64,000 nt of DNA from Calcarisporiella thermophila CBS 279.70 (GCF_041956535.1 NW_027192191.1:193702-257701); one strand, 5' to 3'. Shown: positions 10,387 to 22,249, counted from the first letter of the stretch. The notes: a model not told the origin generated them from the sequence alone. Numbers and translations are program-made.

Positions 10387-12373
10387 TCATATCCGACCCT
10401 GCGTCGTGTCCACCACGACTTCATCGCCCCCCTCATCTTCCACCACGTCCCGGGCAGGCCCCTCCAACAGGTCGCTGTCGCGCACCTTGTGGCCGTTGAT
10501 CATCACCCACGCGTGGTCCCGCGAGAGCGGAACCACCATCAGATAGCCAAGCAGCACCATATAGGCCATCCCGAACCCCAGGCCCATCCAACGATTGGGT
10601 AACTCCTCGAGGAACACCCCCAGCAAATAGATATTGGACGCGGTTAGCAGGGCAGCCACCAGCCACGCAATGATCTTGACAAGCGGCCGCATGCGGAAAT
10701 CTCCCATCACCTCGGAGTCGGAGATGCGAAGCAGCGGGATCAGCGTGACGGGAAGGCAGACGCTCTGCAGCACGTTGAGAAGTTCGCCCATCATGTCCAT
10801 GTGCTGAACGGCAAGAACGGCCACGAGCATCGACGGTACTAGGGCAATGGAGCGCGTTACGGCAAGCCGCTGCCACGCGCTGCTGAAGATGCGCCCAAAG
10901 AACCCTTCCATCACGTACCTAAATGAATGCACAGACAAGACGTCAGTGGTCGCGCAGATTATCTAGGCTTGACGGGGGGAAGGGGGGAGTAGTGGACGGC
11001 TGCTGATGCCCCTCCCCCATTCTCCCAGAATTAGGATGCATTTACCCTCCTGCTATGGTGCCCGCCATGGTCGAGCTCTGCCCTGCGGCCAAGAGGCCCA
11101 GCGCAAAAAGATAGCGTGCCCAACCCCCAAGCGTGCGGGTCAGCACGTCCGACGCATCGTACAGGCCGGGCATGGGCTTCTCCTCGTCCGGGGAGTAGTA
11201 CACCTGCGCGAACACCACCACCAGGGCCAGGTTGATGAGGAACGAGGCGAGGAGGGCGAGGGCCGACTCGATGAAGAAGTAGAAGTTCGCCTCCTTGATC
11301 TTGGGGATGCTGCGGGCCGAACGGTCTCCGACCCGGCGCGACATCACCAGCGCGCTGTGGAGATAGGACGAGTGCGGCATGATCACGGCACCCAGCATGG
11401 CAACCGCCTGCACGATGGACTTGTCGGGAAGCGTGGGCTTGAGGGTGCCCTCCAGAATGGCCCCCAGATTCGGGCGACTCTGCACCATCTCCACCCAGAA
11501 GCACGTCGCCATCACGCTAATCAAAAGCATGAAGAATGCTTCGAGCTTTCGTACGCCAAAATGCTGCAGCATCATGAAGACGCAGCTGTCCAGTGCCGTG
11601 AGCAGAGTGCCGACCCAGAGTGGAAGCCCGAAGATAATGCGAAGCGCGATGGCCGTTCCAATGATCTCCTGTATATCCGAGCCAATAATGGCAATTTCGG
11701 CGATGAACCAGAGGAGCGGCGAGATAAATGGGTAGTGCGCACGCATTTGCTGAGCAAGATGCTTGCCAGTCACGACGCCAAGGCGCGCCGAGAGGCATTG
11801 AATAAGCAATCCTGCAGCGTGAGCCCAAAATAGCAGCCATAGCTAATAGCAAGAGTTAGGCGGGATCGACACTCCATGGTGGGGTGGATGGCATCATGAG
11901 GGGAAACATACCAGTTTATATCCAGCCGATGCTCCGGATTGTAAATCTGCTTCGAGATTGCTGTTAGATAGACATATTGGTATGAGTCACCAAATAGGCA
12001 ATCGAATGTGGCTATTGAAAATGTAAAAAGAAGGCGCTGGACAGCAACACTCACCCAGGATCGATGTAGGCAATGCTCATTAACCAGCCTAATGGAGGAT
12101 TCATGCATTCATCTCATAAGCCTTACGAATTGGAATGCTTCACCAAAAATCGCAAATCATCTACTCACCGGGGCCAGTGTACTTGATCAGCTTGCGTAGG
12201 GAAAATCCCGACTCCACCTCACCCGTGTCCACCTCGGCATAGACAGCGGCATGGCCCTCATCGAGAGTAATCCGCAAATCCTTGTTGGCAGGCCGGTCAT
12301 TGCTACTCCCATAAGTATTGTTGATATGGGCCTGCAGTAGAGGGCTCCGAGCATTATTGGTAGAATCCTCCAT
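10387..12373 (-). CDS. NRAMP-family divalent metal transporter
   Basis: A proton-coupled Mn/Fe transporter, homologous to yeast Smf proteins and animal DMT1. Five exons (12373-12169, 12088-12055, 11960-11912, 11842-11046, 10918-10387) give 538 aa. The start is the ATG at 12373. The hallmark DPGN of transmembrane helix 1 is split between two tiny exons of 34 and 49 nt (GWLMSIAYIDPG then NLEADLQSGASAGYKL). Helix 6 carries MPHSSYLHSALVMSRR, whose YLHSALV form looks more like the animal proteins than like yeast Smf. About 11 hydrophobic segments are visible. The N-terminus is a hydrophilic tail, and the C-terminus ends in an acidic stretch. All splices are GT-AG and in frame. The membrane it sits in (plasma, vacuole or endosome) cannot be told. 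Confidence 0.93.
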
Positions 12374-12398
12374 AATCTTCAAAGCTAGAGGGGAGAGA

Positions 12399-12410
12399 GG
12401 GGGGGGGGGG
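12399..12410. repeat. G12 homopolymer (C in sense of the NRAMP gene)
   Basis: An uninterrupted run of twelve G about 25 bases upstream of the NRAMP start codon on the transcribed side, so it reads as C12 in the leader or promoter of that gene. It is one of several such tracts in the window. Confidence 0.85.
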
Positions 12411-12616
12411 ATCTCTCAGTAGATGGGGGACAGGAGGGAAATACGGACAAAAATGGAGTCTCCCCCGATTAGTCCCGATTTTGTAAATGCAGGGTCCAAT
12501 TTGGGGATAGGTTTTATTACAATCTTGAAAGGCCAACATGTATCTCTCCCAAGGTTGGGTTCACATTCAGCCCTGAAATTGAAAGGGCTGGAGGCCATGG
12601 AAAAGTCTGAAGTTGA

Positions 12617-13801
12617 TCAAGGAGCTTTGGTAGGGTCCCATCTACACACATAAAGAGGTTCGTGTTAAGGAGAAGGTGGCCATTTCCGATTTCATCAAGC
12701 ATCGATCACCTACCCAGTGATGAAATACTCGTCCCACGTAGCCATCTCTCGGACATCCTCGGCCGACAGCTCAAAGTCAAAGACGGACGCATTCTCCACA
12801 ATACGACTCTGCTTGGTGCTCTTAGGAATACACACGTAGCCGCACTGCAGCGACCAGCGAATCAGAATCTGACCAGGGGTCTTGTTGTACTTTTTGGCCA
12901 AAGCCTGCAACCGCGGGTCGCCCATCTTGTGCGCTTTGGCGAGGGGAGAGTAGGCCTCCACGACAATGTTGTTGGCCTTGCAGAACTCCACAAGCTCGGT
13001 GCGCGTCAGCCACGGATGCACTTCCTGTTTGGAGAAGAGGATGCATCAGCGGGAGCTTCACGGGAACAAGAAGAGGAAACACCAGAAAATAAGCCCACCA
13101 GCTGGTTGACTGCGGGAACAAACTCCGGGTTCGTGGCCATGAGTTCCTTGAGATGGTGCACACCGTAGTTGGAGACTCCGATGTTCTTCACTATGCCCCG
13201 TTTCTTAAGTTCCTGGAGGGCGCGCCAGCTATCAAGACGCTTGTGTTGCTTGTTGGGAGAGTGGATAAGGTACAAATCAATGTAGTCAAGACCAAGCTTC
13301 TTGAGAGATTTTTCACAGGCGGCAATAGCCGACTCATAGCCTTGATCAGCATCCTACGGGGTAAAGGGTGGCTATTAAGTCATCGGCTGAAGAATAGAAT
13401 AGGACACCGGGGGGGGGGGGGAGATACCAACCCACAGTTTGGTGGTCACGTAGATGTCCTTCCTCGGGATACCACTGAAAGCATTCCGTGTCAGTGAACA
13501 GCTCATAGAAAAACCCAATGCATTGGTGTTACCTCTTCTTGATGGCACGCCCCACATCCGCTTCATTTTGGTAAATAGCAGCCGTGTCTATGTGTCTATA
13601 GCCAGCCTATGGGGGCGGGCAAGTCAATGTATCAGCCATAGGAGAGGAATCCCGTGAGGTTACAATTCTTCTGCCGCATACCTGGAGAGCCCACAGCACC
13701 GCTTGCTCGGCCTCCTCCCCAGGAGCAGACTGGTACACGCCCAAACCAAACTGGGGAATGAAGCTTCCGTCATTCAGCGGGATATTCGTGTGGAGATTCA
13801 T
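12617..13801 (-). CDS. Aldo-keto reductase
   Basis: An NADPH-dependent carbonyl reductase of the AKR superfamily. Six exons (13801-13682, 13606-13533, 13474-13432, 13353-13099, 13024-12714, 12641-12617) give 275 aa, typical of the 2,5-diketogluconate reductase-like branch. Catalytic residues are visible: Asp and Tyr in AGYRHIDTAAIYQNEADVG, Lys in VTTKLW, His in LYLIHSPNKQ. VNQLEVHPWL, EAYSPLAKA and the NADPH-binding IPKSTKQSRIVENASVFDF follow. The last exon is only 25 nt and adds WDPTKAP, the expected AKR C-terminus. Intron 3 contains a C13 run in sense. Substrate unknown. The gene is divergent from the SH3-TBC gene. Confidence 0.94.
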
Positions 13802-14360
13802 GGTGTCCTAATGCTCTTGGCTTCTCGGAGATAGGCTCGATACACACCTGTAGGGCGAACGCTCGGATGCGAAGGAAGACCTGGCTCGTATACGCGCCCG
13901 GAAAACTGCTTTTCTTGCGCAAGGTTTCAGAAAGGAGCGCGGGCGAGGCCAGCTCATGCTGACGTAGGGCCGGGGTGACTAACATTGGGTGGCTGATGAG
14001 CCAAGGCGAACGGGGCAAATCCGGGAAGCGTAGGACATAGGCCCAGAGCAATTGAAGTGAAACATGCTCGCATGAGGATCCAGACGCACCATTTATTTCC
14101 GGCCGTCCAGGTTGGAAGGGCTGCATTCCTAAAAGAGCCGCCGCACCACCAGTCGACCGGCCCGCGCCTGATCCACCGCCTCTTCCGGATTTTGTAGGCC
14201 TCGCGCGGCCTTGCGCTTCATGCATTGCTAAATCGATCGGGCTCGGAGTCCGTAATTGGTGCGTTCCCAAATACCAGAAAGAACCTGATAATTTTGTCTA
14301 TATTTACTCCATCCGGTGCAAGCGTGCGCTTCTTTTTCCCGAGTTTCGTTTCAAGCTCGA
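13802..14360. promoter_or_regulatory. Divergent promoter, AKR (-) and SH3-TBC (+)
   Basis: 559 bases between two divergent starts. A 166-codon open frame on the minus strand (13770-14270) is compositionally odd, has no family motif and overlaps the AKR start, so it was not called. No specific operator is recognised. Confidence 0.45.
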
Positions 14361-16353
14361 ATGTTCAGGGAATCAAGCTCCTGGGACGACATCCACAGCT
14401 ATGCCGCAAAGGGTATCTATTCTGATGCTGCGCCCACACACACCCCCCCGCCTTCGTCTGACTGACCCCTCTTTGCTTCTAGGTGGCCTAGGCACATGCA
14501 TTGGGAAGCTACACGTTCTTGCAGAAAAGGATGATGACCTGATGTTCCTTCAAGGTAAGCACACCGACCAGCCCTCCCCCTCCCAGCTCAGCCCCATTGA
14601 CCATAATGTCCTCCCCCATCCCCCTTTGTGCTCAGGTGACCGCATTATAATCTTTAAGCACATCAAGGATGACATCTTCTTGGTATGCTCTCTTCCCTGA
14701 CCATGATGGTTGCTACTCCACTAACGTCATTTTCAATGTGAATGACAGGGCTATTGTGAGGGTGTTCTGGGATTCTTTTCAGGGACCAATGTCGAATTTC
14801 TCGAACTGGACCCCTCGGTACTAGACGCACTACGCCCCATTGATAGACGAGGATCACTGAAAATACAAAAGAATGTAGCATCAAGGAACAGCAGCTCTCG
14901 ACAATCAAAAGCATCCATTTCCTCTACCCCGCCAACCCCAATCTCCTCAACCAGATCTTCCAAGTGCTCCTCCTATGGCATTTCCGCCCGAACCCCTTCC
15001 CGAGTCAAGCCTCATCCCCGCCCGACATCCCCCCCCACCCCGCCGCCCTCCACCTCTAGCCGCCAGAGCACCGATTCAACCATGGGCGAGAGAATCACAT
15101 TCGAGGAGTTCATTCTCTCGCCGCATTGTGCTGATGTGGAGGTGTCGTCCATCAAATCCTTCGGACCCTTTCCCAGCTCCAACATCAACAAAATCGACGA
15201 GCCGCTCCCCGCAAGGGCAGCCGCTCAAGAGGCGAGTGACAAGCTCGACGGCAACGGCTCCCTTCGGCACATGGACTCATCCAGCACACTGAACTCCACC
15301 AAGTCGGCAGTAACTTTTAAAACTAACTCCGGCAAGTTGGCATCTGAAATCCCAAGACGGGGAAAAAGATCGCGTTCATTTGGAGCCCTCTCAAGCGCTA
15401 CCAACCTCCTCCTAGGCACGCTCCTGCAGGGCAACATCGCGGGCTCGAAGCAGCTCAAGAAGCCACCGCCCCTCCCGGGAGCTTCGCATTCTGCCCCTAA
15501 GCCGGACTCGCCTGCTAATAAACGGTCGGCCAAACCACCCGTCAGCGCTCGAGCATTTCCAAGACCCACCGACCCCTCATCCCAGTCGGCGCACAGCCAT
15601 GTATGGAGCATCCTTGCTCATGCTCCCCCCCTCTCTCAGGGGGTGCGAGCCCTGGACAGAGTGTGGAGAGGCGGGCGCCTCGAGAGTTACGATGCGATTG
15701 AGCGGTGCCTGTGCGTCTTCCAACACCTACACACGGAAGCGCTGGACGAGCAGAAACTCGAAAAGGTGCTAAAGGCCCTGGCCCATCAGGACCCATCGCT
15801 TTTGCCCAACTTGGCCCTTGCCCATCTAGCCGCCATGATGCTGGAACGAATGCCTGCCGAAGAGGCCTACTGTCTGCTGGTGGCCACGGTTGGGCGCCAT
15901 CTCTCTCCTTACCATCACGCCTCTTCCCAGCCGGTAGTGGATGTGGCCGTGTTTGAGTATCTCTTATCGCGAAGACACCCAAGACTTCTCTCCCATCTTA
16001 CCCAGAACCGCGCCTCTCCCACCGCCTTCCTGCCGCTATGGTTTGGGAGCGCCTTTGCCGGCGTGCTACCTCGCAATTGCGTCACGCAAATATGGGATCG
16101 GATGTATATGGAGGACGAGCATGGGGAGGCGGGCGTGCGCCGTCTGCTTCATCGAGTTGGACTGGCAATGCTAGAATTGTTGGCCCCGCAACTGATCTGC
16201 ATGACGAAGCAGGAGATGCTGATGAGATGGCTCATGGGCCCTCTCCCCGAGGATGCCATTCTTCCATTGGATCTATCCAAGCAGATGAGAAGCATCAAGA
16301 TTGGCATGAAAGAACTCAAGAAGCTGGAGGCGAAGATGAGCGAAGGCATTTGA
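14361..16353 (+). CDS. SH3-TBC domain protein with a degenerate TBC module
   Basis: Four exons (14361-14412, 14483-14554, 14636-14682, 14749-16353) give 591 aa. Residues about 20-75 form an SH3 domain pieced together from four exons: GKLHVLAEKDDDLMFLQGDR, IIIFKHIKDDIFLGYCEGVL and GFFSGTNVEFLEL match ALYDF, the RT loop, the Gly-Asp turn and the final NYVE-like strand. A Ser/Pro-rich linker follows, then a C-terminal region (about 400-590) with TBC-like features: PLWFGSAFAGVLPRNCVTQI followed by WDRMYMEDEHGEAGVRRLLH. I do not find the Arg finger (IxxDxxRT) or Gln finger (YxQ) of active Rab GAPs. It may therefore be a pseudo-GAP or scaffold. The start ATG at 14361 was picked because it gives a continuous frame into the SH3 domain. 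Confidence 0.75.
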
Positions 16354-17266
16354 TTTATTTTTTGTTCCATTTAATTTATTGTTTCATAACCGATGTTTAT
16401 GCATGTAATTTCTCTCTCTCTCTCTCTCTCTCTTACTATCTATCTACCTATTCTTTCAATCACCCTTCTCTAATTTATTGTTCCCCTCTTGGCTCATTGT
16501 TAATTTTTTCTGTATGTTTGGAATTCTCTTTTCATGTTAAATAGTCGCCATAATACTATGCTACATACAATTTTGCTCTATAAATTTGATGATCTGTTTT
16601 TTCAGCATTTTCTCTGTTTGCTAATGCTCAAGAATATAGGATAAGAAGATGGATACAATCAGTAGTTAGCATCGGATCCTATGGATAGCTGTGAAAAGCA
16701 CGCCGGCCCATCTCAAGATTCTCTGATTGAAATAATCGGGTGCACAGTCCTCGGCTTGCAGTCGCAAATATGAATAGTCACCGATGCTAGAGCCTCCTCG
16801 GCCCACTTGGATCCGTTTTCCCACTAAGGCCGGCTAGGCTCTGTGCTCGTGTCGGTTTGCGATGCCGGGTGCAGCGGCCTGCAAGGGTAAACACGCTGGC
16901 ATATGAAATTTCTCCAGCATCAAACTTAAAAATTTTAATCTAATCCCGGGTTGGCAATTTGGATTGACGAGGGAGAATTGACGGGGTTGGCTCTAGAAGG
17001 CGGCCGTTGGAGGCCAGATGCGTGGGCAAAGAAGGCAAGGCCGCGCCGAGCAGTTTGTACAATCCTCCTTTTCCCAGAGAAAGCGCAAGCCTCTCTATGG
17101 TGTCGGCCGGGCCTTGACGTTGTTTATTGCTGAATAAACTATTATACTCTACTTTATCCGGCCAACGGCCAATTCACACTCAGCAGCCGATATATTATCG
17201 TGAAGAGAGGTCGAATAGAATCGAAATAAAAGTTTGCCTTCGCCATAAGACAATTCTCAAGTCGGC
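16354..17266. promoter_or_regulatory. Intergenic: SH3-TBC 3' end and acyl-CoA synthetase promoter
   Basis: Begins with a T-rich 3' region containing a (TC)n run at 16411-16433. No coding exon is recognised; the 16951-17133 frame is a short GC-rich reading without motifs. The promoter of the acyl-CoA synthetase gene must lie toward 17150-17266, but no site is specified. Confidence 0.45.
16411..16433. repeat. (TC)n microsatellite
   Basis: About eleven TC dinucleotides in the 3' flank of the SH3-TBC gene. Confidence 0.85.
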
Positions 17267-19984
17267 ATGGAGTCATCTCTGAATAATATCTTGGTAATTT
17301 TGTGTGCTGTCTCCACCATTGCCTTGGTTGCTGGAAGAACGCGCTCAAAGCGGCCTTCAAAGGACAACCAACCACCAGTGCTTGCCGTGGAGGAGAATGT
17401 CTATCGACTCTCCAGCAGCAAAGATAAGCTCGTGGATCGCCCTGTGATTCCAAGGCTGAATGACAATGAACTCACGCTGCTGAATATGTTCCACTACAAC
17501 ACAAAGACATACGCCAACCGACCCTGCTTGGGATGGAGAGATATCACTAATGTAATTGTGCAAAGAATTCGCTACTACCCCCACGAGCCTCAACTCTATC
17601 TTTTCTACTCTACTAGATCCATACGGTGAGGCGTGACGGGAAAAACTTACAGCTGTACGAATTGACTGATTATCGGTGGATGACCTTTGGCGAGATGGGA
17701 AATTACGTGACTCGGATCGGCAATGCCCTGCTCCGCCTCGGCATTCGCCCCGGAGAGAAGATTCTATTCTATTCGAAGACAAGGTAATCTCTCCAGAAAT
17801 GGCTGGCTATTTTTTTTTGCCACGCTTGCTAACAAGGTCTGGATTTCGTTTGTCATCTCGATGTTAGTTATGAGTGGCAACTAATGGCCCAGGGTACGCA
17901 CTTTTTGTTTTCTATTAACACTTCTCATTCATCCAATTAAGTAATCCCCTCTCTTCTTAGCCTGCTTTTGTCAGAATATCGTCGTCGCAACCGCCTATGA
18001 CAGCATGGACTGTGCCTCCGTCGAGCATATCCTGAAGCAAACGAAGGCAGTCGCTATCTTCACTGACGTGGGTCTCCTCAAAACCACCAACCAAATACTG
18101 CAAAAGCGCCCTGCTCTACGTGCCGTTATTTATAGCGGGTATGAGGTGGAGGATCCTTCGGGGCTGAAGGAGTTGAAAGAGGAGGCGCACGGGTCATACG
18201 AAGTTGTAAGTGTGGAGGAGCTGCGGAAGGAAGACGTGGACGAGCACGAGGCTGCAAGGGCCCCGACGCCCCAAGACATCGCCTGCATTATGTATACGTG
18301 AGTGTCTCATTCGATCCCGCTGCTCCTTCAAAAAATATGACTAATCACTCGGCACCATGTTGCTTCTCTCTCTCCCTCTTTCTGCCCGTCCCATTTCCAG
18401 CTCTGGTAAGTACCTACGTGCTCTCTATTAGATGGACTCCCTAGCATTCTACAGTGCTAACCAAACTCTTGCCCCCACCCTTCTCAGGAACTTCGGGTTT
18501 CCCCAAGGGCGTCGTCATCACCCATGCCAATCTCGTGGCCTCAATCGCCAGCACTGAGAGGGCGGTCTCGAACTTCCTCTGCCCCGAAGAGCTCTACATC
18601 GCCTTCCTTCCCCTGGCCCATATTCTCGAGATGGTGATTGAGAATGTGGTGCTCTTCTTAGGCATGCCCATGGGGTATGGTCGCGTCCGCACCGTCCTTC
18701 CCGATGCCGTTTGCGGTCCTGGAGGAAAGGGTGCCGGCCTGGGCGACTTAGCTGCTCTGAAGCCCACCGTGATGGCCGGGGTGCCGATGGTGTGGGAGCG
18801 TATCCGTAAGGGAATGCACACCAAGGTGGCTCAGAAGGGAGCCCTGGTGGAGAGCATCTTCAACGCGAGCATTTGGCTCATGTGGCACTCGCTCACCACA
18901 TTTGGCCCGAATCCTTTGGCATCTCTCCTGAATAAAACCGTGTTTGCTCTTGGCCGCAAAATCACCGGCGGGCGCCTGAGGATTGGGATCTGCGGGGGGG
19001 CGGCGGTGTCGGACGATACCGTGAAATTCATCAGTTCCACGCTTTGCATCCTTCTGCAGGGCTATGGGTAAGTTGGCGCACCCTTTCCAAAGATTCCTCG
19101 GGCGAACACTAACGTAAACCTCCCCCGCTCCTTTTTTTGCTCTCTTCATCCCGTTCTACCTCCCCAGCATGACTGAAATTTCCGGAGTCGCCAGCGTTGT
19201 AACCCCCGATCTTGGGTATCGCACCGGGACGGTTGGGCTTCCGTTCCCTGGCTTGGATTTCCGTTTGATCGATGTTCCTGACGCCGGGTACTATGCCTCG
19301 GAAAACTGCGGTGAGCTTTGGCTACGCGGCCCCTCCGTGACCTCCCAGTACTACGAGAATGAGGCGGAGAATAAGTCGGCGTTCGCAGAGGGGGGATGGT
19401 TCAAAACGGGGGACGTGATCCGGTTCAATGAGGATGGTAATGGATGCTGGGGTTGGATTGGCAAATAAACTGACCAAGCGGAGGCTCACCTATTTTTTTC
19501 TTTTTTCCATTGCTAGGCACGATGTCCATCATCGACCGCATCCGAAACCTGGTGAAGCTTCAGAATGGCGAGTACCTTGCGGTCGAGAAGCTCGAGGCGA
19601 TGTACCGGGACTCAGGGTCCCTGAAAAACATTTGCATTATCGCAGATAGCAGTCGCGAATACTTGGTCGCGGTGGTGGAGCCTGCCGACGACAATGTAAA
19701 TCCTGGTCTTTTGAGCCGTGGGCTTGAGCTCTTCGTAATTGACCTTTTTTGCTCTCCTCTCTCTCTATTTACAGGTCACAACGGATGAAATACTCTCCTC
19801 CCTCCGCGCCATTGCCGCCAAAAACGCGCTGTCCAAGATTGAAACCGTTCGAGGAGTGTATGTGTCGCGCGGCGAGGAGTGGATGACGAACGGATACCTC
19901 ACGACCACCGGAAAGTTGAAACGGAAGGTTATCTATGAGCGTTTGCGACACGAGATCGAGGACGTGTATCGAAAGTCAAGATAA
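17267..19984 (+). CDS. Long-chain acyl-CoA synthetase (ACSL/FAA family)
   Basis: Activates long-chain fatty acids to acyl-CoA for lipid synthesis, degradation or protein acylation. Nine exons (17267-17551, 17617-17783, 17868-17893, 17961-18297, 18401-18405, 18488-19067, 19168-19436, 19517-19695, 19775-19984) give 685 aa, normal for the family. An N-terminal hydrophobic segment (residues about 5-23) suggests an ER or lipid-droplet anchor. The AMP-binding P-loop YTSGTSGFPKGVVITH, the GYGMTEISG motif, GWFKTGDVIRFNEDG and IIDRIRNLVKLQNGEYLAVE (linker and fatty-acid signature) are all present, and TGKLKRK near the end includes the catalytic Lys. The P-loop is assembled across a 5-nt exon. All phases close. 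Confidence 0.96.
18401..18405 (+). other. Five-nucleotide microexon of the acyl-CoA synthetase gene
   Basis: The sequence CTCTG sits between a strong acceptor (TTTCCAG) and a perfect donor (GTAAGT). Joining AC | CTCTG | GA restores Thr-Ser-Gly in the AMP-binding motif YTSGTSG; skipping it would shift the frame by five bases. Flanking introns are 103 and 82 nt. Confidence 0.9.
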
Positions 19985-20388
19985 GCTCCCCCCCATCCCA
20001 AAAATGGCCGTGAGATGGCCACTGAACAGCAGCACAGAAGTGTACATTTTATTTTTTTTCTGCATGTTAATCTCTAATACTCATTAAATACGATTATTTA
20101 TCAAGCACCAAGGGCGATATGCCCTCCCTCTCTCCTCTCTCTCGCTCAAGTAACCCTGACAAATAGGGAGGGTAGGCTGTCATTACCCAGTGCTCCTTTT
20201 CTATGCTTTCCCCCTCACATCAAGCACGCTCTTTGAGCGGTGCACCCTTTACATCATTAATCACCCATAGCAATTTTATGAGAGGCGAAAAAAAAGGAAA
20301 TGAAATACAAAACAAAAAAAGCTGTCCATAAACATTAAAAGAAATATATAATAAAATATTCAACCCGGCTATATGTTCTGCTTTTTAT
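19985..20388. other. Convergent intergenic
   Basis: Tail-to-tail region between the acyl-CoA synthetase (+) and SEC61 (-) genes, with T- and A-rich stretches fitting two 3' ends. A C-run follows the synthetase stop at about 19988. No gene is seen. Confidence 0.5.
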
Positions 20389-22249
20389 TTAGAGCGTCAT
20401 CATGCCTGCAATGTCGGCCATGGAGCCCTCCTTTACAATGATCTCAAAGTACTGGAAGATGATGGTGACGGCCAGAAGAATACCTGTGCCCGACCCAATG
20501 GCCCCAAACAGATCCGCCGTCACGGACAGCACCCCAATGCAGGCTCCACCAAACGCGGCCGCCACCGGGATGACGCGCTTCAGCTCCTTGTACATGGAGG
20601 TGTCGCGGTATCCCACAATCACCATCTGCTGATCCTTCAGTTGCTTGGCGACATCGCGAGGCGATGAGCCAGAGACTTCGATCCAGGCCTTGGAGAAGAG
20701 GGCGCACGCGGTAATCATGAAGATAATGTACACCAAGGTATGGATGGGGTCGAAAATTGCAGCTTTGAGGCTATGAGGCGCGGCAAGATAATACACCAGT
20801 CCGCCACTGGCATAGAGCTGCGATGAGCCCTCCATAGGCTACAAAGGTCCAAGTGAAGAGTTAGAGATTCCACGATATGGATATTAAGAGGGAACACAAA
20901 AGGAATAAAAAAATCGGGTGCCTTACCGTCCACACGCCGAGCAATCGAATCAAGAGATTCTTAGGGAAGCGATTGTAGAGCATTTGCGAGATCAAAAACA
21001 CGTTCGAGGTGAGGGCCGACTGAAGCATAATGGGCATGTTGGAGGTGTAGAAGAGCTTGATAGGGTAGGATCCACGCTGGCCACGAAGGCGGTTTGACTT
21101 GACGGGGAGCTCCACGCGGAAACCTTGCAGATAGATCACCAGGCCGAACACCACCACGGTTGCAAACAGATTCATCACATTTGGCAGGTGGGGTCGGTAG
21201 AACGCGTCCTTGAGGGCGCGGATCTTGTCGCGACGAGTGAAGAGCAGATGGAATAGGTTGACCAGGGCGCCCTCAAACTCGGGACCGCGGCCAGTGTTGA
21301 AGGTAGAGGGAGAGAACGCTTTCCATACGATGGTTTCGCAGACGTTGGTCGCGATGAAGAGCGAGATGCCAGAGCCAAGACCGTACCCCTTTTGCAGCAA
21401 TTCATCAAGCAGGATCACAATCAATCCGGCGGCAACGAGTTGGAGGATCAGGAGAAGGCAAACACCGGCGCCAATTTCAGAAGGGCTACCGTACAATCCG
21501 CTCAAAACCGACACGGTGGCCTGTCCGAATGCAATCAGCAGGGCGAAGAATTTCTGGGCTCCGCTGAAAAGCGCGCGATCCTCCTTGAGACTATAGTCAA
21601 CCTCGATGATGTTGGCGCCCGCGAGGAGTTGCATGATCATACCGGAGGTGACGATGGGAGAGATGCCGAGTTCCATTAATGTGCCACGGTTAGACGCGAG
21701 GATGACTGGAAAAAGAGAATATCGAATTAGATGGGCCACACAAGCAACGGGAGGTAGGGTAGACTATATACCGCGCAGCCAGAGAAGCGGATCAGAGGAA
21801 TCAGAAGACATAATTCCGTAGAGGGGTACTTGGGAGCACACGAGGAAAATGAGGAGGGTGGCAGCCGTCCAAAGAATCTTTTGCTGGAATGGAACCTACA
21901 AGCCACGGACATTAAAAACACTGAAACGCGTTCCCGATGGGCTCGCCTGAATACGGGGCTACATACCTTGCGGTCAGGTGCCGCAATCTCGGGCAAAAGA
22001 AACATGAAAGGCCGCATAAGATGAAGAACACGTACTAAAATGGGGAAAGCGGGCGTTAATATTAGACGATGATGCAAAAGAATGCTATGGCTGGGCATCA
22101 AAGATCCAGCCACGGGTACAAAAGCACATCAGGAAGTGTAGCACGCTGCAACCGCCGTTTTCGATTAAACATGGAGCCAAGGGAAGGCCATCCCGCTTAA
22201 CCACGGCCCCATTTACACATTCCATGTACTGCCATTACTTACACCCCAT
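20389..22249 (-). CDS. SEC61: Protein translocon subunit SEC61 alpha
   Basis: The ER protein-conducting channel. Five exons (22249-22243, 22034-21967, 21895-21772, 21705-20927, 20838-20389) give 475 aa, the standard length. The first coding exon is only seven bases (ATG GGG T), then a perfect GTAAGT donor, giving [18 protein letters not shown]. Conserved stretches include [20 protein letters not shown] with the plug region, [40 protein letters not shown] and the cytosolic loop [20 protein letters not shown] that contacts the ribosome. GTDMYKELK-type [20 protein letters not shown] is near the end. About ten membrane helices are visible. It is essential for secretion of the surface proteins in this window. 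Confidence 0.97.

Noticed and set aside
13770-14270. A 166-codon minus-strand frame upstream of the aldo-keto reductase
   Set aside because: It overlaps the reductase start, lacks a family signature and has low-complexity Gly/Arg stretches; treated as promoter.
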